Shown here one piece after another: positions 1 to 14,099 of a stretch of 64,000 bases of DNA. Source of the stretch: Chromobotia macracanthus (taxonomy: Eukaryota; Chordata; Actinopteri; Cypriniformes; Botiidae); assembly GCA_036877525.1 (NCBI GenBank), contig JAZGTH010000001.1:12610001-12674000 (forward strand). Reading direction: 5' to 3'. Under the pieces are notes generated by a model. The model saw only the letters and a program-made list of their open reading frames with translations, made no database searches and was not told the origin of the DNA. The translations under genes were made by a program, and so were the position numbers. Position 1 is the first letter of the stretch; each line of letters begins with the position of its first letter.

Positions 1-330
1 TTATCTCAAAGTTATCAAAAGAAGTTCTTGCAAAAATGTTAATAGTTAAAAAAATAATAATTGTTTTAACATTAAATATATAAATACATATCAAATATAT
101 ATCATAAATGTTATTATTAAGTTGTTAGTGGAACACTTTAAAAACATTACAGAATTAAAAAATGTTTGAATATCATTCTTACAACCAAGCAATAAGGTTA
201 ATACAACATCTAAAAACTGCTTAAAAACTTTTGAGTTTTGAGTGCTCCTATGACTTTCAAAATAATATTTTTAACATTTTGTTACTTAAAGGAAACTTTA
301 TGGAAAAAATTTGTGCACCAAAAACTGTTA
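1..330 (-). repeat. CCCAGCTAAC MITE-like element, copy 1 (truncated by window edge)
   Basis: Shares the internal blocks of the other copies: GTTATTAAGTTGTTAGTGGAAC-like text, 'ACCAAGCAATAA', and 'TTTTGTTACTTAAAGGAAA' near 282-300. It is in reverse orientation relative to the copy at 1678. The outer end is degraded and the other end is cut by the window boundary. Confidence 0.6.
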
Positions 331-1214
331 GACTCATAGTAACATCATCGCTTACATCGTTGTTGTGCCAGTTTATACAGTTTTGCATCTCCATATCAAA
401 TGGCAGGTGCACAATTGGGGCTTTGATTTTGAAACCTGCTTTGATCGTGTGCCACATCTTATGTCATAATGTTCCACTGTAAGTGAGCCTCTTTCCAAAC
501 AGAAACGAAACCTCCGTGCCTGTAAAACTGGGTCTTGATTACACTGTTTGTAGAACAGCAGTGTTGTGCTTTTAATAGGAAAGATCAAAGGGAATAAAGT
601 TGTAGTGTTCACACTATTTGTAAAAAGGAGAGATTTGGGACAAACCAGCAGCTTAGGGATGGTTTCTTTTTCTGTTTAGTCATGTCTGCTTCCCCTATGC
701 TGTTATTTGAGCACTTTTGGTGCTAAATGTTCAGTTTTCTGTTATCAGAAAACAGACACTGCAGGCTGAATCTCAAACTATGCAAATGTTGCTTAAACAT
801 GGAGGATAAAGTTTCAGGGACAATCTTGCTGAATCAGCCACCTCCATTTTCAGTCTTCTGGGAGGATCCACATGGGAGAAACTCCTCATGACCTTCACGC
901 CAGAAATGGACTGAAATAGCCCGATATGAAAATTATTGAATATATGCATTTTTGCTGCTGTGTAACAGAGTGGTGTATATATAAATCCCTTGCTTGAGAT
1001 AAAATGAGCGCTGGTGTCCGGAGAGAGATGCTTCTATTTCATATCCTCTGTGTTTTGCGTACACAGTTCTGGATTAATGACCTACTTTCTCCAGTATACT
1101 TGAGTGAGTTTCCTTACAAACTCACCTTGCTTGTTTAGGTACTTTCAGAGCACTACTTAAAAAGAAGTTTTAATGATTTAGTAAGCATATCTTAAAATCC
1201 ACTTTGGTCACAAA

Positions 1215-1440
1215 TATATAACTAAACATGCCTTTACAAAAATATATAACCATGGTTTTCTTATAGTGAAAGAGTTAACCATGTTTTTTGGTGAATTGAT
1301 AACCATTTGAAAAACCACTGTTTTACTACAAATACCATGGTTGCTGCAGTAAAACTATGGTTAATTTGAGGTTATCTTGGTTTAGCTTTAATAACCATGC
1401 TGTTTTTTTTTTTTATTGTAGTAAAACAATGGTTAATTTT
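1215..1440. repeat. Dispersed repeat with ACCATGGTT motifs
   Basis: AT-rich block with many direct and inverted copies of ACCATGGTT / AACCATG, and the pair TTTACTACAAATACCATGGT and GTAGTAAAACAATGGTTAAT-like text. This pattern is common in fish intergenic repeats, probably a non-autonomous DNA transposon. The boundaries are approximate. Confidence 0.5.
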
Positions 1441-1677
1441 CCTATAGATTGTTAGAATCATGTAAGATATGTATACTTCAAGTATGCATACGTACTTGCT
1501 ACACAGTGTGCAAAGTGTGTCTTAAGTAGGATGTCTGAACACAGCATTCATGATATAGTACACAAACAATATCCACTGATTTATGAATGTGCAACCAGTG
1601 GATGCGTTGCTATCCCATAAGGCCATGGGAGCTGTCACAGAACTGTCTCAGAACATCTCTTTTCAAATGTAAGTATG

Positions 1678-1991
1678 CCCAGCTAACAACTTTAGGTTGT
1701 AAGAACATTTCCGTAACATTTCCATTAAGTAACAAAAACATTTAAAATATTATTATGAAAGTTGAGGAAAGTTTAAACTGTTTAGTTCTTTAGACGTTGC
1801 ATTAATGTTATTGCTTATTGCTAACATTTTTTAATTCTGTAACATTTTAAAATGTTCTACTAACAACCTAAGAATAACAGTTTTGACATAAATGGTATAT
1901 AATGTTAAAAATTTATACTAACATTACTGCAAGAATGTTAACTTTTAAAAAATGTTAGCCAATGCTCTGAGAACATTCTTTCTTAGCTGGG
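1678..1991 (+). repeat. CCCAGCTAAC MITE-like element, copy 2
   Basis: Begins CCCAGCTAACAACTTTAGG and ends TTCTTAGCTGGG, so the ends are inverted repeats. The interior is AT-rich with repeated GTAACATTT / AAATGTTAC blocks. About 314 bp, apparently full length. Confidence 0.8.
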
Positions 1992-4309
1992 AAGGTAGAA
2001 AGAAACTTGTATCTTGTGATTAAATTGTTGTCACGGTTGCTGTTAGTGAGTCATTTTTGAGAACACACAGGTCAGTATGGTGGATATAGTACAGCAATGT
2101 ATCTATCCTACATAACTACAGAATTCTGTACATGGTTTAAGATGACAAGAATTTAGAAACAGCACACACAACTACAGCACTTATGCAACTTACATTACTG
2201 GAGGTGCCTCTGTATTTGCATGTGTGGGAGATGAAGGGGGCTGGTGATAGATAATGGACAGTTTGAGATGTAAAGAAAAATGTCTTGTGTGATCATTGGG
2301 GCAATTTGTCACACGAAGTAGCGTGATGAAGCGTGAGAAGAGTGATGAAAGATTCCCATAGTGATCAATACAGTATGATAAGAGGGACATCTATATAGAT
2401 CAGCCTCACTTCTCTTATTTATATATCAGTGAAGACACAAGATGCCAATGGGACGTAGGTGGAAATAAACTTGTCTGATTGGCTGAAACAGCAAACACAA
2501 CTGCGGCTCAGCTAATTAATAAAAGTAATTACATACTGACCTTGGGAGGCAATAATGACTGGATGGTTTACGGTGTAATGAAGTGAACTGAATTATGATG
2601 AGTTTTGAAGGCTTGTTGAGTATTTGAGGTGTCAGATGCTCATAGAATGATAATGGTGTTTCGTTAAGCACTCGTCATGTTCAGAGTTATAGTTTAGCTG
2701 CAATTCTCAGCCTATGTTCGCATTTCTATTAATCAAAGGAAAAAGTTTTTCAGAGTTGATTCATAAGCTGATTATTTTTGCCTTTATTGATGATTATTTT
2801 TTATTTGTTTTTGATTACCAAAGAATTTTTTTTTTCATATACACAACTTATCAAGTTTTTCAATATGTAATCAACACCACAAAGAATGTTTGACAAGCAC
2901 TTAGAACTCTTTTGTCATAATATTAACAACATAAATGTTTAACACACTGTTTATTTTTTTCTGTTTAATTGTATCTGGAGCTTGAGCGCTATCAGAGTCT
3001 ATCAGATAGCGTAACTGAAAAATCTGTGATGTAAAAGTCACATATAGAGAGCTGACATAAATAACATCAATTAATATGCTATTAAGCTATACAGATACCA
3101 CACAATTAAGTAAAGCTTTAAGTTCTTTCTAGTTCTTTTTTAATGCTGAAAGTCTCCTGTTTTATTATGTGGAGGCATCACAATGCAAATCGAATCAATA
3201 AACGTGGATGTTGAGCCACATAAACATTATAAATTGAATTAATAATGCTTCCTTTTACTAACAAGCTTGAAAATGTCTTATTTACTTCCTGTTGAGGTAC
3301 TAATTAGCAAAATTGTCAATGATTTCCAGGGGACTGTGCAATTAGGAATTGATTTTGAGAGTCATTTCTCACGACTCAACAATTAGTAACATTTTTACAT
3401 TTCCTAAGGTAATATGTAAATTAATGACCAGTCATTTTTGACATTAGATATTTCATTTACTTACTACAACAATCAGATTTAAATAGCATTTCTGTCCATA
3501 TTTCACAGTAAAAAAAATACAAAAACAGAAAGAATGTATCATTTTACATTTATGGACAAAAATGTTCTTATGAAAATTTATGAAACTTATAAAAAATTGA
3601 TAAAAATCTGATAATTTATTAAAAACTATATAAGATAAAATATAAGAAAACAATGACGGTCCTTGATTACACCTTGTCATCTGCTGTTAATTTCTATTAT
3701 AAGTATTAATGACACTAAAATACAACTGTTTTTTTTACTCTGACTCTGAAATTTTTTCCCTCATTTTTGTGTCATGCTCATATCTAATTCTGCTCACAAT
3801 ATTCAGTCACACATGATCAGCTCCTAATGTCTTTCAGGTGCATTGCACGGTCACACCTTTTTAATACAGTGAGAGAGTTCTTGTTAGTTTAGTCATTTCA
3901 TTCAAATCACTGTTATCCACACACTGAAGGTATAATCAAGAAAAACACATGTAAGAATCTGTCATGCTCTGCCCTGAAGGTGTCTCACCATAATTCTTCT
4001 TAAAACGAATTGACTGGTATCCACAAAAAACTGAGAATTATTATTTACATATTAATGATGAAGGAATCAGTCAATGAGATTAATTTAACCCCATCTGTCT
4101 GTCTATGAGGTTTTGACGAAAGATGAATTCAACTAAATCAAACACTGCTGTATCTGACCCAAGTTTAGCAAAGCCAGAACTCTGCCACAACACAAAACAC
4201 AACAAAACAGATAATTGGGACTACATTATGGGGCTGCATCAACTTTATAGTGCTGAAAAGTCCTTAGGTCAATTTCATGCATATGACAGCGTTTTTTAAA
4301 AACGAAAAG

Positions 4310-4503
4310 ACACACACACATTTGTACAGCTATCATTGTGAGGACATTCATTGACACATTGCAATTTCTAGCCCCTTACTCTAACCTTACCCATCACAAA
4401 TAAGTGTCTAACCTTAACCACATTCTAACCATAACCCTAAAATCAAATCTCAACCTTCAAACAGCCCTTTAAAGGGGACCAGTCAAAATGTCCTCCTTTT
4501 ACC
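4310..4503 (+). repeat. Dispersed fish repeat with degenerate CTAACC array
   Basis: Starts with a short CA run and ATTTGTACAGCTATCATTGT, followed by GAGGACATTCATTGACAC, then loosely repeated CTAACCTTAACC units, and ends GGACCAGTCAAAATGTCCTCC. This organisation recurs in many teleost introns. The block at 31480-31618 looks like a related copy in the opposite direction. Confidence 0.55.
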
Positions 4504-5292
4504 CAGTTCAGCCAGCTTGAGTCAGCCTTCCTTAATACATCATAAAGCTATCACTCTTGAATCAAGTTGGCTGACTGTTCAACCGTATTCAACCAAAATC
4601 TAAACAAATACACTGGCGGATACAATAAGATTCCACCATCTCTGTGAGCCAGGAGTTCTACCCCTCCCCTCAGTAATACCTCCTCCATCCCACGGTATGA
4701 ACGTATCGCGTAGGTGTCACTCCTTTGCACAAACACTTCTGTTCCAAATCCCCTGGCTTCAACAGAGATCAAAATCGCTCATGGTTAACTGGTTTAGAAT
4801 AATGTGTTCTTCATCCTTCATCTTGTAGCTGAGTTCCTCATCCTTTTCTCCTCCTCCTCAAAGCAAAGAAAGAGGGAAGGAGTTTGGGAGTAGTGTACCT
4901 CCCTCACACTGAATGATTCCCTTATGTGGGAGGTTCAGGGAGCAACTTTTTCACTGTTCTTTAGCTAATTTTCATGGTTAATAATGAGAAAAGGGATTAC
5001 TTTTCGACAAGCGCTGCACACACACCAGCATGTTTCTTTTACGCCTTTATTTGCTTTGAATTATTGAGTTCACCTCCATTTCATGTTGTTTCATTACAGG
5101 CGTAATCTGGACAGCTGTTTGTGCATAACAACATTTCCTCTGTTGACAGCTTGTGAAGTAACACCTCACCCACAAATGAAAAATTCATTTTTCAGAGAAA
5201 ATAGTGAGTCAGGGATTATTTAAAAAAATGATCTTTTTATGTTTTACAGAAACAAGAAAATAACATGCTGATTTGTAGGTTTGTAACAACAT

Positions 5293-5572
5293 CCTTGCTA
5301 ACAGGGAACATTCTGAGAACATTCTCTAAAAGTTCACTCAAAGCTGTCAAAAAATGTTCTTGCAGTAACGTTAGTAGAAAGCTTTTTTCAACATTACATA
5401 TCAAATATATCAAAAACATTTTAAAATTGATAGCGGTACATTTTAAAAAGTTAATGTTCTTATAACCAAGCAGCATCTGAAGAAACTGGATATTTTAAAC
5501 ATTTCTAGAATATTTTATTACATAATGGAAATGTTAGTTATGCATTTTTACAACCAAAAATTGTTAGCTGGG
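5293..5572 (-). repeat. CCCAGCTAAC MITE-like element, copy 3
   Basis: Opens GCTAACAGGGAACATTCTGA and closes AAAATTGTTAGCTGGG. It is the reverse orientation of copy 2 and shares the ACCAAGCA and GTAACGTTAGTAGAA internal blocks. Confidence 0.75.
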
Positions 5573-8449
5573 CTGTAGGTCTTATAAAAAGCCCTTCTAA
5601 TTGTGTATTCTTTGATATTCTATAGACACCTCTCTCCATATTGAAAGATTTTATCATGTCGCGCACATACCCTTCAGAGAGCAGTTAAGTATGCATGCAA
5701 CATGTTTTAAATGCTAATGCTATGGTCAATTAGCTCTTAATGTATGTTTAATGAAAAGTTTGCTATTGGAGATGTGTTCCTGATAAGCGTTTAATTTGGC
5801 ATATCATGTTCTTAATCATTACTGCATGCAAAAATAATCTGACTTCTGTTTGCCCTCCAGAACTCGAATGATCTATCTGTTTGTATGAAAGCATATTTAT
5901 ATTAATGTGTGCGTAAGTATGTGTATATTTGTGTGTGTTGGAAGTGTGCACCCTAACACTACACAGCAGTGCCAAATGACTGGCAAAGAATTTGGGCCCA
6001 TAAACATCAGCACCTCTCTGCTAGATATGTGGCTTAATAGAAAAGCAAATCATTTTTCAGCCTCTCAGCCTCCAGTTGTGTCAAGAGCAAAAGACAGCAA
6101 AAGATTTCCAGGTAACAGCTACAATCTTTCCTGTTGTGATCTATATAGCCTAACAACATCAGGTGGTTATAGAGTTGACCTAATAGAGTTTCAAAAGCTA
6201 ACCACTGGACCAAGCCATACATTACCACATAGGTAAACTTACTATACATCTGCCATGAACACAAGTCAGTTATTGAGCAAGTACATGACAGATTGTGTTC
6301 AGCACAATCTTTACCCAGATTCCCAGCTTTCTCTGCACTTTTTTGTTTCAAACCGAGAAGGTGATATTTCATCTGGTTATGTCTTTTTGGATATTTATGG
6401 ATTATGCTGCAACATACATTTCCCAGGCTGAAATAAACAGCTGAATAAAGATTTATAAGATAACGTTTGTAGATAATGTTAGTCTGAATAATTATCACTG
6501 TTAGCTTTCAATAAATAAACACAACAAACTGCCAGGCTGATGTTTGTGTATGCCTAATAACTTAAGTATTTAGAAGCAACAGCTTGCTGACTTTTGTGTT
6601 CCCTCATTGTGATTTCAGCCATGTATTTGTACTAGTTTAGATGTGCGTGAATGTCATTTTATTGTGACATTCAGCTTTCAATGAATATCTGGAATTTAAT
6701 GAAAAATTTATATGGTTTTTGTGATAACTATTCGACTATTATGTGTTTTGATGAACAGCAGTAAGTTTTTGCTGTAAGCTGTATGGAAAATGCTGTTGCA
6801 GTATTATCAACACTGCTGTTTCAGGAGGAACTGTAAGTGCCTCCTCTCACAATGATAAAGTACTGGCATCAAGCACTGCAACTTAAGTTGCAGTCCTCAT
6901 CCATTACAAAGCACATGTTAGTACTTATGTGTTATGCAAATATGTTAGCCAATCATAAAAGCTGGCGTGTCCATTGTAGTCTTAAAGGAAAACCAACACC
7001 TAAAACGTACATTTAAATCAGAGAGAGATAGTTGTATTATAAAATTATACTGTTTTGGGGGCTATAAAAATAACGTTCTTACATTAAAAATTGACATTTA
7101 ATTAAACAATAAGATATGTTTAAAGTCTGTTTTCAGAGCATCTTTCTAAGCAAAAAACAAAAAAAAATTTTCTAAGAAAAAAATTCAGCTGGATTCTCAT
7201 GAGGAAATCCAGTTTTCTAGAGATAATGATTATGACTGCATATGCAGATGACAGTTGCTGTATTTATATGCAATCATCTATATTTTGGGGGCAAAGGAAA
7301 TTAAGATCCTTTTCTTTGTGAGACAATGATTGGGAGGTTGGTATCGTCTCTGAGAAAATGCTGCTTTGAGACAATCCAAAATCACGTTTGAAGATAAGAC
7401 TGTGTCTCATCACAGATAGTAATTATCAAAACATTGAATGAGATGAAAAGATATAACAAATAGACAAAATAAGAGAGCAAAACAAACACATCAAGTAGAA
7501 CTTCACATGATAGTGACAAAAAGCAATCTTGTTAATAGGAGTTTCCATGCTGGCATCCCATTTAACCAGAAAATGAGTCACAGGCTGAGATCATTTTCTC
7601 AAAATTTCTCCAAATATTCTCTGCATTATATACGTACGTTTTTTTAATGGTCCTGAGAAAATATTCAGAATGAAATACTGAAATATTAAACAAAGTACAT
7701 TTCTTACACAAACTAAAACTTTCAGGACTTTGTATTTGTAGCACAACATTTTATTGCATTCTTCTGTCTGTTACTATGTTGTCCACTTAGTCAGACAATA
7801 AGGGTGTATTTTATTCTATTTTGTTTGTTTGTATTTAATGTAAATATATCTGTTTGGTTTATTATGCTGTTACTTTAATTTAGAATGTAGAATGTTCATT
7901 TATTTAAACACTTGTTTTGGTGACATAAATACTGATAATGTTATGTTGTCATATACAATCTAGTTTTGTTTGTACTTTACATTAACTAACTACTTTTTGA
8001 CAATGCTAGCTTGATAGCTTCAAATTATGAATAGCTTGTTCTGTGGCTTGGCAAGCTACAGTTTCAAAATAGCTCTCCAAATCTGCTCCTTGCAAAGAGA
8101 CATTTCATTTTCTTGGCAACAGCACAAACAACCCAGTTGTAGAACTATAAACTTGTACTATATTTTCCTGTCAGAACAGACTTTAAAGGAATCTCTGCAA
8201 TTTATCTTCTGAAGTATCTGACCACTTCAAGAAATCCAAATTCCAGGCAGAGTAAGCATTCTTTGTTCAGAATTTTAAAAAATGTTTTGATAGTGGTTCA
8301 TGAAGAGCCCTAATGAAGTTTATGCATTTTGAGGGGAATCAATCTCTAATCTCTAATCTTTCATATATTTGTGACACAGAACATGAGGTGAATATGTATC
8401 TTGAACAATTATCTCAATTTATTCCTCTGTAAAACATAAATTTGTGTAG

Positions 8450-8605
8450 GGTTGGAACCAGGCCCTTGAGGGCGGTGCTCTGACTTATTCTGCTGGTGTT
8501 ACAGGCATGTCGAGTTCACATCCTGGCTCGACGACCTTTTTCTAAACCTATTACTTTTTATTTCCCTGTCACTTTCTGCCTCCAACTACACTGTCCTATC
8601 TAATA
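8450..8605 (+). repeat. tRNA-derived SINE / retroposon 3' part
   Basis: Contains a B-box-like GTCGAGTTCACATCC followed by a pyrimidine-rich stretch and the tail CTGTCCTATCTAATAAAGGC, a 3' tail often seen in fish retroposons. No clear A box was found, so the 5' limit is uncertain. Confidence 0.5.
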
Positions 8606-8860
8606 AAGGCAGTACCTCTAAAAACGGTTTCTTTATTTAGACAGCTTTCATGTTCTTTGCTCAGTTTCGCTCCAAAGCTTAAAGCGAAACCCTCCAAAAC
8701 ACAGCACAAGCTTGAAAACAAAGTCAGTGGTGATCTTCTGAGATCCAGTCTTGAGACCATTTGAAGTCTAAAGTCTTCTCTAAGTCTGCCTTTCAAGAAC
8801 CGATACGAGACAAGTTAAGTGGTTTGTTGTCCGCTCTGCTTGTCTTCGCTTCACTAATCT

Positions 8861-8898
8861 ACGTAACGCTCCTGATCATGAACGTAACGCTCCTGATC
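8861..8898 (+). repeat. Two-copy tandem repeat, 21-base period
   Basis: The 17-mer ACGTAACGCTCCTGATC occurs at 8861-8877 and again at 8882-8898, in an unusually GC- and CpG-rich patch (8820-8950) of the intron. Confidence 0.7.
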
Positions 8899-9558
8899 TC
8901 GAAGTGACATTTCACGGCAGAGCAGCTCTGCGACGTCTCTTCCAGATCTCTGTCAATGGTGTCCACTTCAATCTGCTCTGTCTCAGCCTGAAGAAGTGCC
9001 CCTCCTCTATTAACTCAGTGAAGTGCTTCATTCTCGGTTCGTCGTTTTGCCTGTTTCTTCCCTCTATACACAGAGACTAGTGATTATCTCAGCATGACTG
9101 GAACACTGTGGTGACAGTTTGGAGGTGACTCACTCTAAAAGCAAAACAATTATATAAAAAATGACATATAAAAAGATGAGGAAGAACCTTCAGAGTAGGC
9201 AGAGAAAACAAGGCTTGTTCTCTCCAGAGAAAAAAAAATATTACTCAGAAGTAGCTTTTTATTGCTCAGGAGACGATATTAATATCTCAACTGTATCAAC
9301 TGTGTCTCAGTTATTCCTAAAATTCTTCTGGACAAATAAAAATTGACACAAATGAATGTAATTGTTCGCATGGCAACACCGAGATGTTTGTTCTCTTTGC
9401 TGTCAGATTATACTTTATCATATGTACATATCATACATATTTCATATATTTTTAGAGGTAAATAAATGTAGTGAGTCATCCCTTTCAGTATCGCCCTAGC
9501 AACCACAATCAGTGGGCCACTCCCATGGGCGGGGCAGCGTAACCAGGACAACCAAGTT

Positions 9559-9690
9559 CAGCCAAATGCTTTTATCCAACATATAAGCTACAGCATGTAA
9601 CTAAAACGCTGCAATTTCAGGATGTGCACTTCCTGGGGACCAAAAACCTTGGTGTTGTTAGGGTCATATGCTACCAGCTGAGCTACAAGG
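9559..9690 (-). repeat. tRNA-derived SINE with GGATAAAAGC tail
   Basis: On the minus strand the element begins CCTTGTAGCTCAGCTGGTAG, a good tRNA A-box region, followed by a weak B-box region GGTTTTTGGTCCC. It ends near TTGGATAAAAGCATTTGGC, the tail shared with the elements at 33300-33453 and 62606-62722. Confidence 0.65.
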
Positions 9691-9809
9691 TAACTTTATT
9701 ATTTGCACTCGGCAAACACCAGATTTGGCACAGACAGAGTGCCAAAGTTTAGATGTGTAATGTGCTATGATGAAGAGAACTGCACTTATAATTATTGTTG
9801 CATATATTA

Positions 9810-9811
<2 letters not shown>

Positions 9812-9841
<30 letters not shown>
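9812..9841. repeat. (AT)n microsatellite
   Basis: Uninterrupted alternating TA run of about 30 bases. Confidence 0.95.
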
Positions 9842-9844
<3 letters not shown>

Positions 9845-11200
9845 GTTAAAAAAAATTTTTTGCTTCTAATATAAATAGTTGTTTAGAGTTAACTACAGTG
9901 GCTATGACTGGAAGTAGGGAAACTTAGTCCCCTATAGCCCACCCGCTGTGGTGTCCTTGTAAGGGCAAGAGAAATAATTAAGAAACTGCTTCCTGTCTAA
10001 AAATCTATGAAAATTGCAGATGTGACCAGAATAATAATAGCTTGTGTAATAATCATTTAGCAGTAGAACTGCTCTAATGCAGCCCTGTGCTGATTATGGC
10101 AGTACCTTGAATGTTGATAATATGTTGTTTTCTCTACAGGCTTTCATTAACAGAACAGCCACTCAAAAAACAGAACTAGATATTTATAGGGACGCTTCAC
10201 TCATTAACATTTTATGTGGCTCTATTAAACACATTTTAATGTGTTTGCATGTGTGATTTGGCTGTTGATGTGTACGATCAAAACAACACTGAGGAACCTG
10301 ATGACTCTATTGTTTGAATGTGTAATGATTGAAAAAACTGATTCAACAATTATAATGCGTTGCCTAATATCCACTTAAGCTGTTAAATATAAAGGTTTAT
10401 TGCGCACATCTAAACAACAAGAGACATGTAAAATGTGATCTCAAATAAGTGTTTTGTGTGCTTGGTTCCTATTTGTATTTTATTGTGTAGCCCCGCCCAC
10501 AATTAAATCTTGACCTAAAATCCCACTCCATATATGGTAAGGTCATGTGACAGAAATATAACATACTGATAGCATACTGCTATTGTGGAAAAAACACTGC
10601 TGTTTCACTTATTACGGTAATAAAGTAGGCAGTATATAATGTGCACTATACAGAATTCAGTATTCTCTCTGAACTTTATAAAGTGATTCTACAGGTAACG
10701 TAAACCTAAGCTGCAGTCATGTCTCTGAATCTCTATAGCAAGGAAAATTCCTCATGCTCTCTCCTGGCATTTAACACTCCACTGCAAGCAAGTACTGTCG
10801 GTGGCTTTACTAAAGAGATCCAACTGTACAAGATGGGTTTGTGTGGGTGAGACTGGCTCGCCTGCATGTTACTATTGACGGGTACCACTGTGAAGGATTT
10901 CCTTAGCTATGCATGGTTGCCTAGGACACAGACTGACCTAGACATTTAAAAATAGCTACCCTGAGCGCCGCTACACTGAAGCAGGTCTTTTCAAGCCCTT
11001 CCGTGTTAATGAGGTGAAACTCATTGTCTGTGATTGGCTCGGTCATAACATCCTGTCACACTTGCTGAGTTTACCAGCATCTGAGGAAATACCAGAGAGG
11101 AAGTCAATGCAAAGCAGTCAATCTGAGGAAAACAGAGAGCATTAAGCTGTCTGAGGTTCAAAACATACTGCCTTTTAAAGAACTTCAGCTCAAGTCACCA

Positions 11201-11422
11201 GGGAAGGTTCTCAGAACATTGACTAATGTTCACTTAAAGTTCTTTCAAAGTCAATCATAAAACACAGAAACACAGTAATGTTAGTAGAGTTTTTATATAT
11301 ATATATCGTATATATGAAAAAATGTTATTCTTAAGCTGTTAGTGAAATGTTTTAAAAATGTTACAGAATTATAAAAATGTTTGAATAATGTTCTTATAAC
11401 CAAGCAATAACAGTAATACACA
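11201..11422 (-). repeat. CCCAGCTAAC MITE-like element, copy 4 (truncated)
   Basis: Contains GTTCTCAGAACATTGACTAA, GTAATGTTAGTAGAG and ATAACCAAGCAATAACAG blocks of the family, but lacks a recognisable AGCTGGG terminus on either side. Confidence 0.6.
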
Positions 11423-12586
11423 GACGGGCGATAACAAATGAAGCACAAAGCAGGATCTTGATAATTAATTCAAGACAAAGGCAAATTTTACCCATTTTGC
11501 TACAAGGTTTAGTGAGAAAGCTTTTTTCCATCCTGATCTGCTCAGTTACTGAGATGTCATGTTATAAAGATATTCACAAGAGACGTATTTTGTGACATCA
11601 AAAGCATTTTAGTGGAGACAGAACAGCTATTTTTATTTGCCTGAACTCGAGATCAAGAGAATCACGGATTCAGACAATGTAATATGCAGAGCCCTTGTGA
11701 TTTCCTTGCATGCATTACTGGCAATGCTGTACCAAAGATGGATTTCAGACTCTTATCTAATGTCAGAAGAAGACTTGTGGCTGAGCTCATACAGCGAGAT
11801 GTGTCTGTAGATAGGCAGAGTTGTTCCATTAAAAAAATCTCCCTGCCTAGCCTCTGCTGGAGTCTATTCATTATCTTCAGAAGGTGCTGGACCAGCATGC
11901 AACCTGGCTGTTTATGGAGTATCTAATATTATATCCCAACAACAGACTGAGACTCAACATTTGAACATTATTCTTTAAAATCCTGTTCTTCTAACTTAAG
12001 CCTGGATTAAGCAGGCTGAGCAGAAAGATCAACCATACACAGACAAGCATGATGCTAAAAAAATATATATTTAAAAATTACAGTGTTATTGTATGAAGTA
12101 TCTGCACTATTGCATAGCCAATCAAATCAGAGGTGTGGCACTAATTCATTTATCATTTCGAGATGTTGTACTGAACTGCCAACAATAAAATGAATGTCCT
12201 TCCTCCATGTGGTATATCATCTTAGAAGACAAGTATTATGTTAAGGGAGAAATATGTCTCCCCTTGACAGACTACAGTGACAGCTGTCATTTATCTGAGA
12301 GAGCATCCACCTGTCTGACTCACAGACCACCGCCAGGGAAACCAAAAGATGAAGATCAGTCTGATGCTATCAATCAAATCTCTGCTTCCAAACAGGATCA
12401 TTGATTTTTATGCAGGCCTTGACATCAAACCTAATGTGAAGATGTCTCAATGCTGTTGCCATCTTTCTTAGCTCTACGGTATCAACAAAATATATTTAAT
12501 GAAAAAAAAATTAAGCTTTAATGAACAAAGCTTTATTAAATACAATCACATTATCAACGGAAGATTAAAAAAAAGAGGGACATTTG

Positions 12587-12884
12587 CCCAGCTAACAATT
12601 TTAGGTGGTAAGAACGTTTCAAAAGTAACAAAGAATGAAGTAACAAAAACAAAGTAAAAAAATGTTAAAAATGTTATTACTATAAATAATAAATTTCTAG
12701 GAATGTTTAAAATGCCCAGTTTTTTAGACATTGTATTAACATTATTGCTTGGTTATAAGAACGTTATTAAAATTTTTTAAACACTGTAACGTTAAAACGT
12801 TCCACTAACAACTTTTTTGTTACAACAACATTTTTTATATATATATATGATACATAATGTTAAAGTAAGTTCCCATTAGTTGGG
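12587..12884 (+). repeat. CCCAGCTAAC MITE-like element, copy 5
   Basis: Starts CCCAGCTAACAATTTTAGG and ends TTCCCATTAGTTGGG (a slightly mutated terminus). The internal GCTTGGTTATAAGAACGTTA and AACGTTCCACTAACAAC blocks are shared with other copies. Confidence 0.75.
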
Positions 12885-14099
12885 TGGACCAGGGATTAAT
12901 GATTGATGCTAATTTATCAGTCCTATTCAGTGTCTGGCTGGTAGCTGACTCATGTTCTATAGAGCCATTAAAATCAAATTATATGGTGTTCGAGACCCGT
13001 TTCAGCAGTGAATACTATAAAGCTGGGCAATTTTAGCTTCACACAATTAGACTGATGAGCAAAGCTGATTTCTCATGTGGACAAAAATCAAGCAGCACTC
13101 ACTGCAGCTTTGATAATCATAGTCAGCTATTATGAGTATTCATATTTCTGAGGAACTGTATCATATCATAAGTCTAGTATTTCCAGTACAAATCTATTCC
13201 AAAAAAGACATCGTCTGCTAAAATCACTTAATCAGCCCTGTGAATAATTTGATCATCTCAAACTGTCCATTTCTAACCCTTACGATAACACCGCACTCCC
13301 TTGGGCGGTTGTGGTTGAGGACAGGCTTGAATAGCTCAGTGAATGGAGTGCTCACTGACTTAAGACTGACAGGCAGATGTTCTCAGGCAGCTGCTTACTG
13401 TATTTGATACAGCACCTCCCCAGTAATCCTGCACACCTGCCCCAGAGAAGAACGTTTTCCCATCCAAAACTGACTTGCCTCTTTATTTTTTATAGCACAT
13501 GCAATGGGGTGTTCTGAGCAACACCGTTGAGGTTGGTTGGTCAAGGGATATTTCCTGGAAGTACCAAATTTTTAGTTTGTCATCTTCGCTTATGGGCACT
13601 CAGTTCTGCATCCTGTAAGTGAGTTTGTCCGGCATTAAAACACACTAACCAGCATTACTAGGTACACAGCAGTATGTAATTTCATGCTAGTCTAAACTTG
13701 TTTCAATAGGGTCCACAAGAATTCACAGTCATAAATTCTTCAATAGAGACTATCATATGTTGTGACATGAAATGCAGCAGACAGGAAAAAACACAAACCC
13801 CCCCCCCACATCCCGCTCTTACTCTTGCTCTTGTAAGAGCTTCTAACTGACAGGATGGCAAAACAACTACCACAAGGAAATGAAATATTTACGATTTATA
13901 TGTTGCTTGCAAAAAAGTTTATTTCATCAGAATACACAGCTACTTTCAAATGCCTATCGAGGGAGAACGATTTTTGGATCCAGATGGTGTACTTCCAGGC
14001 TAACCAGACAAATCTTGAACCCTTGTGAATACCCCCTGCAAAAACCCATTGTTATTTACTTTATATCCCCTTCCACAGATACAGACTGGTCCCAAAATG

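Noticed and set aside
4380..4445. CTAACC-like units suggesting an interstitial telomere
   Set aside because: The units are degenerate and embedded in a dispersed repeat with fixed flanks; a related copy occurs at 31480-31618.
4551..4772. 73-codon minus-strand open frame with protein-like composition
   Set aside because: It looked coding at first glance, but I recognise no family, and there is no partner exon with matching phase.
6034..6498. 154-codon open frame on the minus strand
   Set aside because: Long for chance, but no domain, no family motif, Cys/Leu/Ile-rich AT-driven composition, and it sits inside gabrg3 intron 3 with no splice context that I could support.
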